Of a stretch of 64,000 bases of DNA, positions 12,891 through 23,200 are shown in pieces (the stretch's first letter is position 1; each line of letters begins with the position of its first letter). Position numbers and translations under genes: made by a program. The stretch comes from Rhyacophila brunnea. Taxonomy: Eukaryota; Arthropoda; Insecta; Trichoptera; Rhyacophilidae. The stretch lies in assembly GCA_022495005.1 (NCBI GenBank), contig JAGYXB010002040.1, positions 1,116,001 to 1,180,000 of the forward strand, in the 5' to 3' direction. Below the pieces are notes generated by a model that ran no database searches, was not told the origin of the DNA, and saw only the letters and a program-made list of their open reading frames with translations.

Positions 12891-14136
12891 AAGAAAATGA
12901 CTTATTTTTGGGAGCTAAGCCTGAACAATCTGAAAACTTTATATGAAATATGTATATGTTATAATGGTGGTCTGTTTTATCTCTTATCTATCAACATTTT
13001 TATAAAATGAATTAATACCCTAAAAGAGTACTTATACTAAATGGAATCGTTCTAAACTTGAGAATAAAGTGATTGCTTGTTTCATAAGATATCCATGGCT
13101 ACCGAAGGACTTCTTAAAATCATTATTTTATCAATACACGAATCTGTACGTTTAGTAATGTTTACTTAAGATTATATAGTAAAATATATTCGATTCCTAA
13201 AATTTTCCATTGGAGTCCGAGTTGGCAATGAATTCGTAATTATGAAGAGATTGGAACATCTTAGAATGGGATCTCAAATTCATAATTTTCGACCGTTATA
13301 CAGCACAAGGACCCTTAAAATCACGAATGTGTTTTTTTTAATTTAAGTAGGTACTTACCCTTATATTTGTACAAATAAACATAATTATTATTACTATTAT
13401 ATTCTTTTCTTCTTTGACAATTATTGGACGATATTATACAACAAAGAACTAATCCACAAAAATTTACTTCTGAGATAAATAAATGCCTTCAAGTTGTATG
13501 TATTAGTAAACAATGTGGTATTCATGAACAAATCTTTTGGGAGTTCAAAAATATTGAAAGTAATTATTTATTTATATTGACTACTTAACTTTTGCTTTAT
13601 CTGAGGAAATTAATGCATTTTTTAACAAAAAATGTCGATTAGTTCCTTGTTGCAAAACTGACATAGTCCATAGATTGGTTGGTTCTTACAAAAATATAAT
13701 ATGGCAGTAACGTTCACTTACACGTGTTCCATTTTTTCCTAAACAATCGACTCTTATAGGAACCACATTATAGCATTAACTCATATTTTAACATGTTGAG
13801 GGTTGGTTCCTTGTTGCATAATACCGTCCAATTTCCACTCCACTCTCAAGGGTTTGTTCTAGCAGGCACATTTACTGTCGTAACTAAAATAATCACAAAA
13901 TTCGCGAGGACACCATTTCCAAAGGAACAAAGAATGGGCACTCTCTTCACCAATGCATGCGCAAATGATAAATAAATTATGCAATGATCCAGAATAATCA
14001 TCAAGTAGAGTAAACCCCCGTTCAACTGGTCCAGTTGTTATAATTTCCGTTCCAACAATATTATTTTACTAGCCACATTGCACTATCTTCATGTATCACC
14101 ATTTAAACTAATTTATTTTATCCTAAATCCATAGAG
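12891..14136. other. unassigned stretch
   Basis: AT-rich with only short meaningless frames. I recognise no inverted repeat, SINE head or coding relic. Confidence 0.4.
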
Positions 14137-14520
14137 CAGCGTTTCTCAATAAAAAAAATAGTCGCGGAATAAAAAATATAAAATGTTTCTCTTCAATAAA
14201 TGATAATTACGGTACAGAAAAACTTACAAAATTCTTTGCATTAGTAGTACTGCAAAACGAAAAAAAAATATTTTCACTATTACGAATAACTCTAAATCGT
14301 TGGTTCCCAACTCATGGGTCGCAAGATTTCTAGGGGTCGTCATCTATTCTGAAATTATGATGTAATATTTTCGTACATTACTAATTATTTATTCCACGAG
14401 TAGTAAAAAAAGTCGCCTATATTAACATTTAAATACTAAGTACCTACTGTGTACTATATATTCTTTGATTATACTATAGATCCAAGGGTTCCGCAGAATA
14501 TAAGTTGGGAAACGCTACTG
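14137..14520. mobile_element. hAT-like MITE
   Basis: The left end CAGCGTTTCTCAA is mirrored at the right end by TTGGGAAACGCTACTG, giving imperfect 13-16-bp inverted ends of hAT style. Internal TTGGTTCCCAACTCATGGGTCG is of a type common in such elements. No target duplication could be read. Confidence 0.5.
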
Positions 14521-14735
14521 TCGAGCATCACACTGCCTTTAGAAATAATTGATAGGGGACCCGCTAAAGAGCATGGCTTGGTGGCCCGTTTCAGCATGTG
14601 GGGCCATGGATACAATATACCTACACGTAGGTGCCAACTTTTACTTGGAGACCAAACACAATTGCCAGAATATACTGCTGATATGCCTACGACGAGATAC
14701 GATGAATAATAGGTAGGTATCTATAAAAAAAGAAT
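14521..14735. repeat. dispersed repeat fragment shared with 25.0-25.3 kb
   Basis: The words GAGCATCACACTGCCTTT and GTGGGGCCATGGA recur in nearly the same order at about 25265-25335. It is a fragment with no coding content. Confidence 0.45.
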
Positions 14736-14990
14736 AATAGCGCCTGTACGCATGCATGGAATTACTGTCGGCAATTGTGCTTTTTAAACTGCCATGACAA
14801 TAACTGTTTACACGTAAAAGTGCTGACTGTCTCTCTAATCTCATTCTTCAAGGGTAAGCGAGACGCGAGGTTGTCATTTTATCCTGTATAAAATATCCGT
14901 ATTGAAAATCGGAGCTCAAAATGAGTAGTTCGTTTTTTCACCGGCATGTTCGCCCCAATCGCTCTACTGCGCAGGCGCAGATCTAATATA
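14735..14990. repeat. single-arm relic of the large foldback family
   Basis: The sequence matches the right arm of the 6668-7724 element. It shares AGCGCCTGTACGCATGCATGG, the CTGTTTACACGTAAAAGTG block, the AATCTCATTCTTCAAG block and the CTACTGCGCAGGC word. The opposite arm is missing. Confidence 0.7.
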
Positions 14991-15319
14991 ATCTTACTTG
15001 CGCACAATAAATCATCCAAGTAGTCCTCAGTAGTACTCACAACTTCGACACCTACACTAATAATTGTCATTGAAAAATGATTCTTATTAATAGTATTCGG
15101 CGAGTATGCTTAATAAACAGGTAACAATTGTATGCCGAACTAGTGAATTCCCCGTATCGAATGTATCCCACGTAAGGGTGGAAAATGTAGAAATGAACAC
15201 GAACATTAGGTACTACTTTTGAGGGCAGTTGTGTTTTTCCACGAAGCAGACGAGTTTAAAAAATAATATTAGCATTAAACATAGTATTATTCCTATTTTG
15301 TATTGTAATATCCAACGGT

Positions 15320-15560
15320 AGGAAAAAATCACTAGGGGCCTCCAAATCTGTCAGCGACACAGACATCCACGTTCATAAAAACATCGCTGTTGAATGTGTT
15401 TCGTGGAAATGCTCTAATGTGCAGTAGATGATGACTAATAAAATAGGTCGGTAGGTACCTACCCAACAAATTTGCATACAGTTTGAGACTCAAAACGAAA
15501 GGGGGATAGTATCCTAAGTCTGCCTAAGGGCTGCACCTTTACTAGGGGACGTCCGTTACC
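15320..15560 (+). repeat. dispersed repeat B, copy 1
   Basis: It matches about 38080-38350 over several blocks: a GTTTCGTGGAAA word, an ATAAAATAGG(T/A) run with GTAGGTA repeats, AACAAATTTGCATA, and a purine-rich GAAAGGG block followed by CCTAAGTCT/CCAAGTCT. The class is unknown. Confidence 0.65.
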
Positions 15561-15825
15561 GATTGTTAGCCTGGAAGACATGAACAGTTGATAATTCTCA
15601 CGTTTAATTATTGTGAACGCATAATTTCCATTTATACAAAAAGTAAAAAAAGCTCCTGATCTGATTCTGAAAGGAAATGTACTCGTACAATAGACTAATA
15701 TTATTAGATTAACATTTAACATGTAAAATGTCTGTAAAATGGACTCATAATTTGTTGCACAAGAAAAATGGTGGGTAAATGTTCCGCAGAGGTGGACATG
15801 AGATTTTACAACTTTCTTTTTAGAC

Positions 15826-15915
15826 CAAACCAAACCAAACCAAACCTAACCTAACCTAACCTAACCTAACCTAACCTAACCTAACTTAACCTAATCTAAC
15901 CTACCCCAACCTAAT
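15826..15915. repeat. interstitial telomere-like (CCTAA)n array
   Basis: It opens with CCAAA/CCAAA variants, then about ten CCTAA units, decaying to variants such as CCTAATCTAA. TTAGG/CCTAA is the ancestral arthropod telomere repeat. It lies inside the inverted-repeat element at 15784-17500. Confidence 0.95.
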
Positions 15916-16605
15916 ATTACCTCATATGATCTTAGTTTGTGATAATGGTGTATCAAAATGTATGAAAATTTCAAATTTTCAATTAACGATTATTGGATTG
16001 AAAAGCCGATGCGCCGACAGAAAAAGTTATTTATTATAATTGTCTACATGGAATAAACTATTGTTTTCGTAAAAAAAATAATATAAAAGCTCGTGTCCAC
16101 ATCTGCAGACCAAATGGTGATGATCGTGTTGAGTATTTTTTCAGAGGGAGATAGCTAAAAGGCTTTGTAGAAGCTAAATCATTTTTGATGGGAAAACAAC
16201 AATATTTAGTGGCAAGCGTTCGGAAAATCGGAAAAATTACAAAAACAACAATATATTGTCTACTAATACGCCAAGGAAATATAGTCACTGGAATTTTATT
16301 GTACACCATCGATTGGTTGGTGCTAATCTGACAGAAAGAAGATTATAATCTTTATTTTATAAATAAATTTACGTTATTTGTATTGATCATGTTGTGTCAA
16401 AGGTAATTGGCGTTGTTTCAATAGATGTTAATACCTATTACACCCCACCTTAAGGGCCTATGTCAGTGGCAAAACTATATTGCACACGTCTTCACAGTGT
16501 TTTTTTTTTTTTTTTTTTTTAATAAAGAAAATATTATGTTTGTAGAGGTTTACCCAACTCTGTAATCGAAGTATTATTGTCTATGTTCATTTTTATACCA
16601 TAGAC

Positions 16606-17421
16606 CAGGGGTCGGAAAACTCTTGGACCGAAAGAGCCAAATATGAGTATCACAACGGTTAATTTTTTTTTCGAGAGCCATACATATATTTTTATAAATA
16701 TGATTTATTTCAGTGAATGTTATTGTTTATTAATTATCAACTGAAGAAGATTTTCCGAATAAAACTAACGCAAATATATGTTTTTTATTGTTGAAATTAT
16801 AAATATATTTTTTACAGAAAATGAGTCACATACAATTTTCACGCATTCCTTAAAACTAATGTGAACAATGACCTTCCTTGCATTTCTTTGGAGAGTGTCT
16901 GTGTGTTTGGTTTGTAACTTGTAGTTTTCAATTTTAGGCGCGACTCCAAATTCTCATCAGTTATTTGGCTTCTCTAAATGCTATTTATATTGTTCATGGT
17001 TGAAAATGATTGTTCACACAAATATTATGTAGACTCGAATATGAGTTCGGAAAGCTATACCATGTATTAAAAATCGTAGTATCTACCTTATTATGTAGAC
17101 CTTTTAGAGCGCTCCGCTGTGTTGTGAAATTAAATTGCATTTTTCCCTCTCCAAATCTTCAATTTTGGTGGCAAAACCTACAAAATTGGAGCTACATAAC
17201 TCTTTTCTTGTTAAATCCACAAAAAAATCTATTTAAAAAGTGTTCGTGTCAATATGAAATGGAGAAAAATTTAATTTGTCGACTTTTGCAATGGGCGGAT
17301 TTAAAACGACAACAATTATACCTTTTCTGTGAAAAATGTGAATTCGGAATTTGGAAAAGAGCCGCACGCCAATACCCAAAGAGCCGCATGTGGCTCGCGA
17401 ACCGCGGTTTGCCGACCCCTG
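16606..17421. mobile_element. hAT-type non-autonomous element with perfect 8-bp target duplication
   Basis: The left tip CAGGGGTCGGAAAACTC pairs with the right tip GGTTTGCCGACCCCTG. The flanks CCATAGAC (16598-16605 and 17422-17429) are identical, the 8-bp duplication expected of hAT transposases. Subterminal AAGAGCC words occur at both ends. Frames inside the element show no transposase motifs, so it is non-autonomous or decayed. Confidence 0.93.
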
Positions 17422-17603
17422 CCATAGACAATAATATTAAGTGGAAATGAAATTGAATAATCGTAAAAAAAAATATAAAATCTCGTGTCCACCTCTGCGG
17501 CACAATTACCAACATCTCAAATATATAATCATTTAATGATACAAAAAACTTAAAAGATAGATAATTCTCAAAATTGAGTATAAAATATTATAAGTACAAA
17601 TAA

Positions 17604-17810
17604 TTGACCGTTCGTTGGATAAATATAGTCATCCAGTGGTACCCAAGAGGTAACAAACGTCCGCAAGGTAGACTTAGAGGCCGCTGGATCGATAAAATGA
17701 TTAAGTTCTACGCAAGTACATGGCAACGCAACGCACAGGACCAAGATAAGTGGATTCAGCTCGGAGAGGCTTTCATCCAGCAGTGGATAGATACAGGCTG
17801 ATAATGATAA
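17604..17810 (+). mobile_element. LINE 3'-end fragment (family A), longest copy
   Basis: An open frame of about 65 codons gives the basic C-terminus of a LINE ORF2. It has a GRLRGRWIDKMIKF segment and the tail LGEAFIQQWIDTG, then TGA and a GATAATGATAA end. It is the best-preserved of three copies here. Confidence 0.8.
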
Positions 17811-17977
17811 ATTGACCACTAATGTCAAATATTACGTCATCTATATCATCTTCAATGACATAAGTAATAATTATTATTTTTAGTTAAAGGATGTGATTAT
17901 AGAAAAAAGATCCATTGATATTTTGTACTGGGTAGGTACTTAATAGGTTTGTGCTTTGTTTTATTCAACCTATTAAG

Positions 17978-18213
17978 AGGCCATCCATGGACTGAAACCG
18001 TATGCGGTTTAGATCCGTGTGCCATACTAAACTTATGATTTTTGTTCATGAAAATATATTTTCACTAAATTTGTTTGTAAGTGTATGGTATAAACGAATA
18101 CGATCAGATGCTTATAATGTACTTTGTGAAAATATATTTCCATGAACAGAAAAGATAAGCTTAGTATGGCACACGGTTATACACCGCATACGGTTTCAGT
18201 CCATGGATGGCCT
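17978..18213. mobile_element. palindromic MITE, 236 bp
   Basis: The left arm (AGGCCATCCATGGACTGAAA at the tip) is repeated as reverse complement at the right tip. Pairing continues through the CCGTATGCGG, GTGTGCCATACTAA and TTCATG-AAAATATA blocks toward the centre. The whole element could form one long hairpin. The target duplication was not resolved. Confidence 0.85.
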
Positions 18214-19130
18214 ATAAGGCACGGCATGTTGGAGTTCATATGTCAATGATTCGATTGATTGATAATTGATTGAATTAAATTAACATACGGGCTGCAATTT
18301 ACGGTAGCCGGTTGATAAACACATTCGTATATAGAGATGGAGCCTAAATGTATGAAATTGAAGCAAAAAAGAGCTCCAGCGGGTTTATTATTAACAGTTA
18401 TCACTTTAGCACGTTTCCGTTATATTAGCAGTAAGTTATCTCAATCTTAGTTGGTAAATTCGTAATACGGCGAAAATTTACGTTGGTCAAATTCGGGTAT
18501 GTTCGTGCTGGCAGTTACACCCGAAACCAAACGGTTAAAACAAGACCGAACATAAGAAGTGTGTATTCATACTTCAGACATATCAACATAACCATGCCAT
18601 TGCGAACAAATATTATATTACTACTAGCTGCTAGTTACTACTAGTTATCACTCGGTATTTGACAGCTTGTATGGAACTATAAATTAAGACAGCGGCCGTG
18701 ATGTAATCATATTTAAAAACAGTTGGATCTTCTTCAATTCTCAATAATATGTAAAATGGACGTACTCTGTCTCGCTCCTCAAGTTAACACAGTCAAGAGA
18801 AGGGCTGTTAAAAGATACAGTTCAAGGCCTGCAGATGGTTAACTTATTTACATAATTAACCGCATGAATACGTAAAGCGATAAATATGATATATTTATCA
18901 CAATTAGCTCTTTTTAAATGTTAAGAATTAAGTTAGCTACAAGTGACTTCGCAGAGCAGGTTCATTTGAAGAAAACTTATACTACGGCATTCCGCTATAA
19001 TTTAAGACTTATACGAGTACGCTTGGTGTTCATAAGTACACTATTTATTAGCTTTTCATGTCATATTTGTGAACATCATGGATTTGTAATTTGTAAAGTT
19101 CACCATATTATGTAAATAAACATTTTTTTT
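18214..19130. other. unassigned; one short start-exon-like frame
   Basis: At 18335-18431 a short plus-strand frame beginning MEPKCMKLKQKRAP runs into a donor-like sequence (A|GTAAGT). With no partner exon this is only a curiosity. Nothing else is recognised. Confidence 0.2.
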
Positions 19131-19385
19131 ACCGATATTACCGAAATAAGCTCTACAATCCCATGTGGATCTGCCTCACGAATAGATAGATTTCTTAACA
19201 GAAAATGTATGTTAGTCACATGCTCAACCTATTGGGTCAATGCACTAGTCTAGGTCAAAACATAGTATGTAGATTGAAAAAGCAACACGTGACTTTGCCA
19301 AACCCGGGATTGAAACTTGAGACTCACGACTTTATAAGCCGTTATGTTGCCGCTCAGCCATCGCGGCCATCGTCAATTTAATATA
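19131..19385 (-). mobile_element. tRNA-derived SINE (family B), copy 1
   Basis: On the minus strand the head reads GGCCGCGATGGCTGAGCGGC, an A box of Leu/Ser-tRNA type. It is followed after an anticodon-arm-like region by GTTTCAATCCCGGG, a B box. The body toward lower coordinates matches the copy at 35385-35645 in order and spacing. Pol III boxes plus a shared body define it as a SINE rather than a tRNA gene. Confidence 0.75.
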
Positions 19386-19429
19386 CGAAGCCAAAAGCAA
19401 TAAATTGACATTATTTTTAAATTTAATCT

Positions 19430-19790
19430 AATTCTGAAAGCTCTCATGAGAAAATAATATAGCCAATAGAAAAAATCATTATCGAAAAAAGTAAGACACC
19501 CGGCAGAAATCGAATCTACGTCTCTTGGGTTTCGCGCCCTATGCATTACCACTATGCTACGACTGCCATGCTTAATTGCGACAAATTCTCTAAATTGAGT
19601 TACGGTAGGTAATCGATTTTTGTACTCTAAATCAAAGCATTTATTATTTTAATTACTAACCGACGTCACGGATCTCTCCTATATTTTTCTCATTTCTCAT
19701 GTGTGTTTTCAGAATTATGTATGTTCAATAATTGGAATGGTACATTCATAAATCTTGTGAATTATTCGTTGAATAAAAGAAATAGTTAAT
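19430..19790. mobile_element. inverted-repeat element with tRNA-like core, copy 1
   Basis: The core at 19493-19570, read on the minus strand, has A-box-like TAGCATAGTGGTAATGC and B-box-like GATTCGATTTC, ending CGGGTGTCTTAC. The right end (19712-19780) is the family terminus with TATGTATGTTCAATAATT and GTGAATTATTCGTTGAATAA. The inner left arm lies at about 19432-19478; the outer left arm is missing. Relatives are at 40437-40610, 43987-44477 and 51600-51930. Confidence 0.65.
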
Positions 19791-20164
19791 TAAAACCATT
19801 ATTTTTAAGATGAATAATCTCTTAAAACACCGAGAAATGCGTATTTAGATTATGTAAACTATTTAGTTAACTTCAAGAATAAGTACAAATAACATTTTAA
19901 ATAATATAATATGTTTACAGTATGTTCAGGTTTAACCTAAAAATACCCCACATTCTTCATTTTTGTCCAATATACGATACGCGGGGCCTTAAGCAAAAAC
20001 ATATTTATTTAATCACAGTGACCGTTGTAATTTTTACACTTCGTTAATTGGATAAGAAATCAGACGGGAATTATTTCCCAGTTACGACCCTGAATTATAA
20101 GTTGGCGGAAAATTAAAAAAATATCAAGCGGTTTAAAGTATCCGATATATTGAAATATTATTCG

Positions 20165-20199
20165 TATAAAAAGGTGTGATTTTTTTTTAAATATCATTC
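20165..20199 (+). promoter_or_regulatory. TATA/Inr core promoter of the repeat-protein gene
   Basis: TATAAAAA lies at 20165-20172. The insect initiator-like TCATTC lies at 20194-20199, placing the predicted start A at 20196, 31 bases after the first T of the TATA box. This is canonical spacing. It predicts a 5' UTR of about 37 bases before the ATG at 20233. TATA promoters with short leaders are typical of strongly, tissue-specifically expressed secreted-protein genes. Confidence 0.8.
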
Positions 20200-20232
20200 G
20201 AGCTTTGTAATTGTTAAACACAATATAACAAT

Positions 20233-23200
20233 ATGAAGTACTTATTCTTTGCCTGTTTTTTGCTTCCCGCATTCATCAATTCTGTGAGTATTTTAATTAC
20301 TTTTAATTTAAAGCAACTTCTCTAGTTAAGCATTCAATCTACCGATGTAAATACAGTTTTATAAAAAAAAAATCATCTGTCACATAATCGTGGACTTATA
20401 GATTCGGGACAGCTATATATACTTAATAGAATAATTATTGATCGCCTAGATACTTGATAGAATTCCACGTTACAATATAATACATTATATTAGTATTATT
20501 AAGTAGATAATAACACCTGTCAACATTCTTGATTATCGCTTATTTTTGCAACATAAATTATTTTGATTAACCACCACCAGACACCATAATTATTTATACC
20601 TTTCTGTTACTTGATATGATTGTACTGCCCTGTAAGCATCTGTCGAACTTTTATGATTTGTTTTCTTTCACGACCCTTTATTTGTGACGGTTTATTTTTA
20701 AAATTTAGAATTTGCGATTGCATGTATGTTTTATCTTATATATTTTTAATTTTTTAATACGTCTTCTCACTGTCTTGTTCTCTCCTACACATCTACGCGT
20801 GTGTTCTCCCATGCGTTACAGACATACAGATATATAGATAAATCAAGAAAAATATGTTAGCTATAATAACATTGAATTCCACATAATTCGTTTTTAATCT
20901 GTAAATATTTCGGTTGTAATATCATTACATAAATACATATTTTATAACTCACGGGTAGTCTTGATAAGAAAACAATCAAAATAGCCATACCTACGCATGT
21001 ACTAAAAATTAATCTGTGGAATTTATTATTATAAATATTGGATCATATTTGATCTATAATCCGATTTGTGTCTTGGTAGCCTCTACAAGAAGATTCGTAC
21101 GTATTTTTAACGACACGTGATCTTAAGCCTCTCGTTAGGTTATTGATAGTTATATATATGTAAACATACATATTCTGAATAGATTCGACACAAATATATA
21201 TTGGAAATAATATATTATATACCTACAGTCAATATTTTATGATATGTGTCACTTTTATTATATTTAATAAAATCGTTTTTCATCGATACTTCATGAATTA
21301 AAAATGTCACATTAGTTAATTTTCAATAAGAAATAGTTTAAACAATATACAGATTATACAAATAGACAGTGCCGGATTTAAGTCCACGTGTAAGGAGCCT
21401 GTGCTAATATTTATCGGACTCCTCAAAAAGCCAACTCATTAAAACGTAATTTTTTTAATCTGCTCTTGCATGATTACAAAATCACCTGTCATTTTATTAA
21501 AATCAATTATTTTTACGGCTCCAAGCCAACTAACAATCGGGATCATAAGCTATAAGCCCATTTAGCCACATGGAAAATTTGCCGCTGAAGACTCCTATAA
21601 TAATAATTATGTAATTCGTTACGGGCTACAAAAATTCCTGACGCCCGAAACAGTATAAGCGTATAGCTCATACGTAGTTATATTTATATATTTTAATAAA
21701 CGTGTAGAGTTTTGAAAATGTATTTAAATTAGAAAAACTGGAAAACATATTTGGACCGTGCTACGCATTTATAGACATGGCGACATTTTATAGAAACTGA
21801 GATAATTGGCTTCGAATTTATGCAATCTTTGATTTATAAGAAACGATTACTTTTTGGTTTTACTAGCAGTTGTTTTTCATAGCTCAGTCTTTTTATATAA
21901 TTACATTTATATAACTATGCATAGTCTGCATTTATTAATACGCAATATCTTTTTTTTATTTAATCAAGTTGATTTTTGACATATCTATCTACTGAAGTAA
22001 AAAAAGCAGAGCGTATGTATTTAAAAAATAAAATGATTACGTGGAAATTTTAGTAGTATGCTAAATATTATATTCATACCTAGTATAAATCGTGGTGCAG
22101 TGCGTAAGGCACTGGCTTTCCATCCTGGAGCTCTGGGTTCGATTCCCGGTGAGGTCAAAATATATTTACATAATCCAATATGTAAATTCCTCAAACCTGG
22201 GAGTTTTACCACTGTTATTGGGCTTCACTTATGGTGTTTAATAAGGAAACAAATACAATAAATAAATAAAATAAAATAACTGAATGTTTTTTCCCGTATT
22301 CACAGTTGCCCTTTGGTGGGACATGTTTTTATCATCCGATTGGTAAGGTGTGCGTCCAAGAACACTTAAATGGAGCCAAAAACGTATTGGCGAATACCTG
22401 GTCTGGACAACAACTTGACTGCACTGGCCAAAATATCTGTACGGTAACCAACATAGACGGAACTGTAGACATACTACAGTTCATCGCTGATAATGTAGCT
22501 ATAAGCAATGGAGTTAACGGAGTCAAAATAATTGGAGTTACCAATGATGTCGTTAATATAAATAAAATGACCAAAAGTGTTTTGGAAGGTGGACATACGA
22601 ACACTGAATTTGTGAAAGGGGTTGTACTAAATGGGGATCTCTTCAATACTAATGGGCTTAACATTGTTGACTCCATTAATGACCATGCAAATGTTGACAA
22701 TTTGGGAGGGTTTGACCAGGCATACCAGAATGTTCTCACGAAAGCCATTGTCTTAAACGGGGGATTGGACAACACAGACGGTCTTAATATCGTAGATGCT
22801 CTCAATGGCCACGCAAATGTTCATAATTTGGGAGGAACTCATCAAAATTTTAATAAGAAAGCTTTCATGAAAGCTGTTCTATTGAACGGCGATCTCTCCA
22901 ACACTAATGGGCTTAACATTGTTGACTCCATTAATGACCATGCAAATGTTGACAATTTGGGAGGGTTTGACCAGGCATACCATAATGTTCTCACGAAAGC
23001 CATTGTCTTAAACGGGGGATTGGACAACACAAACGGTCTTAATATCGTAGATGCTCTCAATGGCCACGCAAATGTTCATAATTTGGGAGGAACTCATCAA
23101 AATTTTAATAAGAAAGCTTTCATGAAAGCTGTTCTATTGAACGGCGATCTATCCAACACTAATGGGCTTAACATTGTTGACTCCATTAATGACCATGCAA

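Larger units (their letters stand above)
15784..17500. mobile_element. inverted-repeat element with internal telomere-like array and nested hAT insert
   Basis: The left tip CCGCAGAGGTGGACATGAGA is matched as reverse complement at 17477-17500 (TCTCGTGTCCACCTCTGCGG). A second, slightly different right tip lies at about 16089-16112, so there may be a 0.33-kb copy and a 1.7-kb copy, or an internal duplication. The unit contains a CCTAA array and a 21-base T run (16500-16520), and is interrupted by the hAT-type element at 16606-17421. No coding sequence was found. Confidence 0.6.

Noticed and set aside
15459..15833. 124-codon minus-strand frame
   Set aside because: Spans repeat B and the tip of an inverted-repeat element; no protein-like motifs.
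19493..19570. CRISPR-like or regulatory repeat spacing among the tRNA-core elements
   Set aside because: Eukaryotic DNA, copies widely dispersed with inverted arms; no short regularly spaced repeats.
22087..22160. Possible functional tRNA in the intron
   Set aside because: A and B boxes are present, but the acceptor stem does not pair properly and a SINE body with an A/T tail follows.
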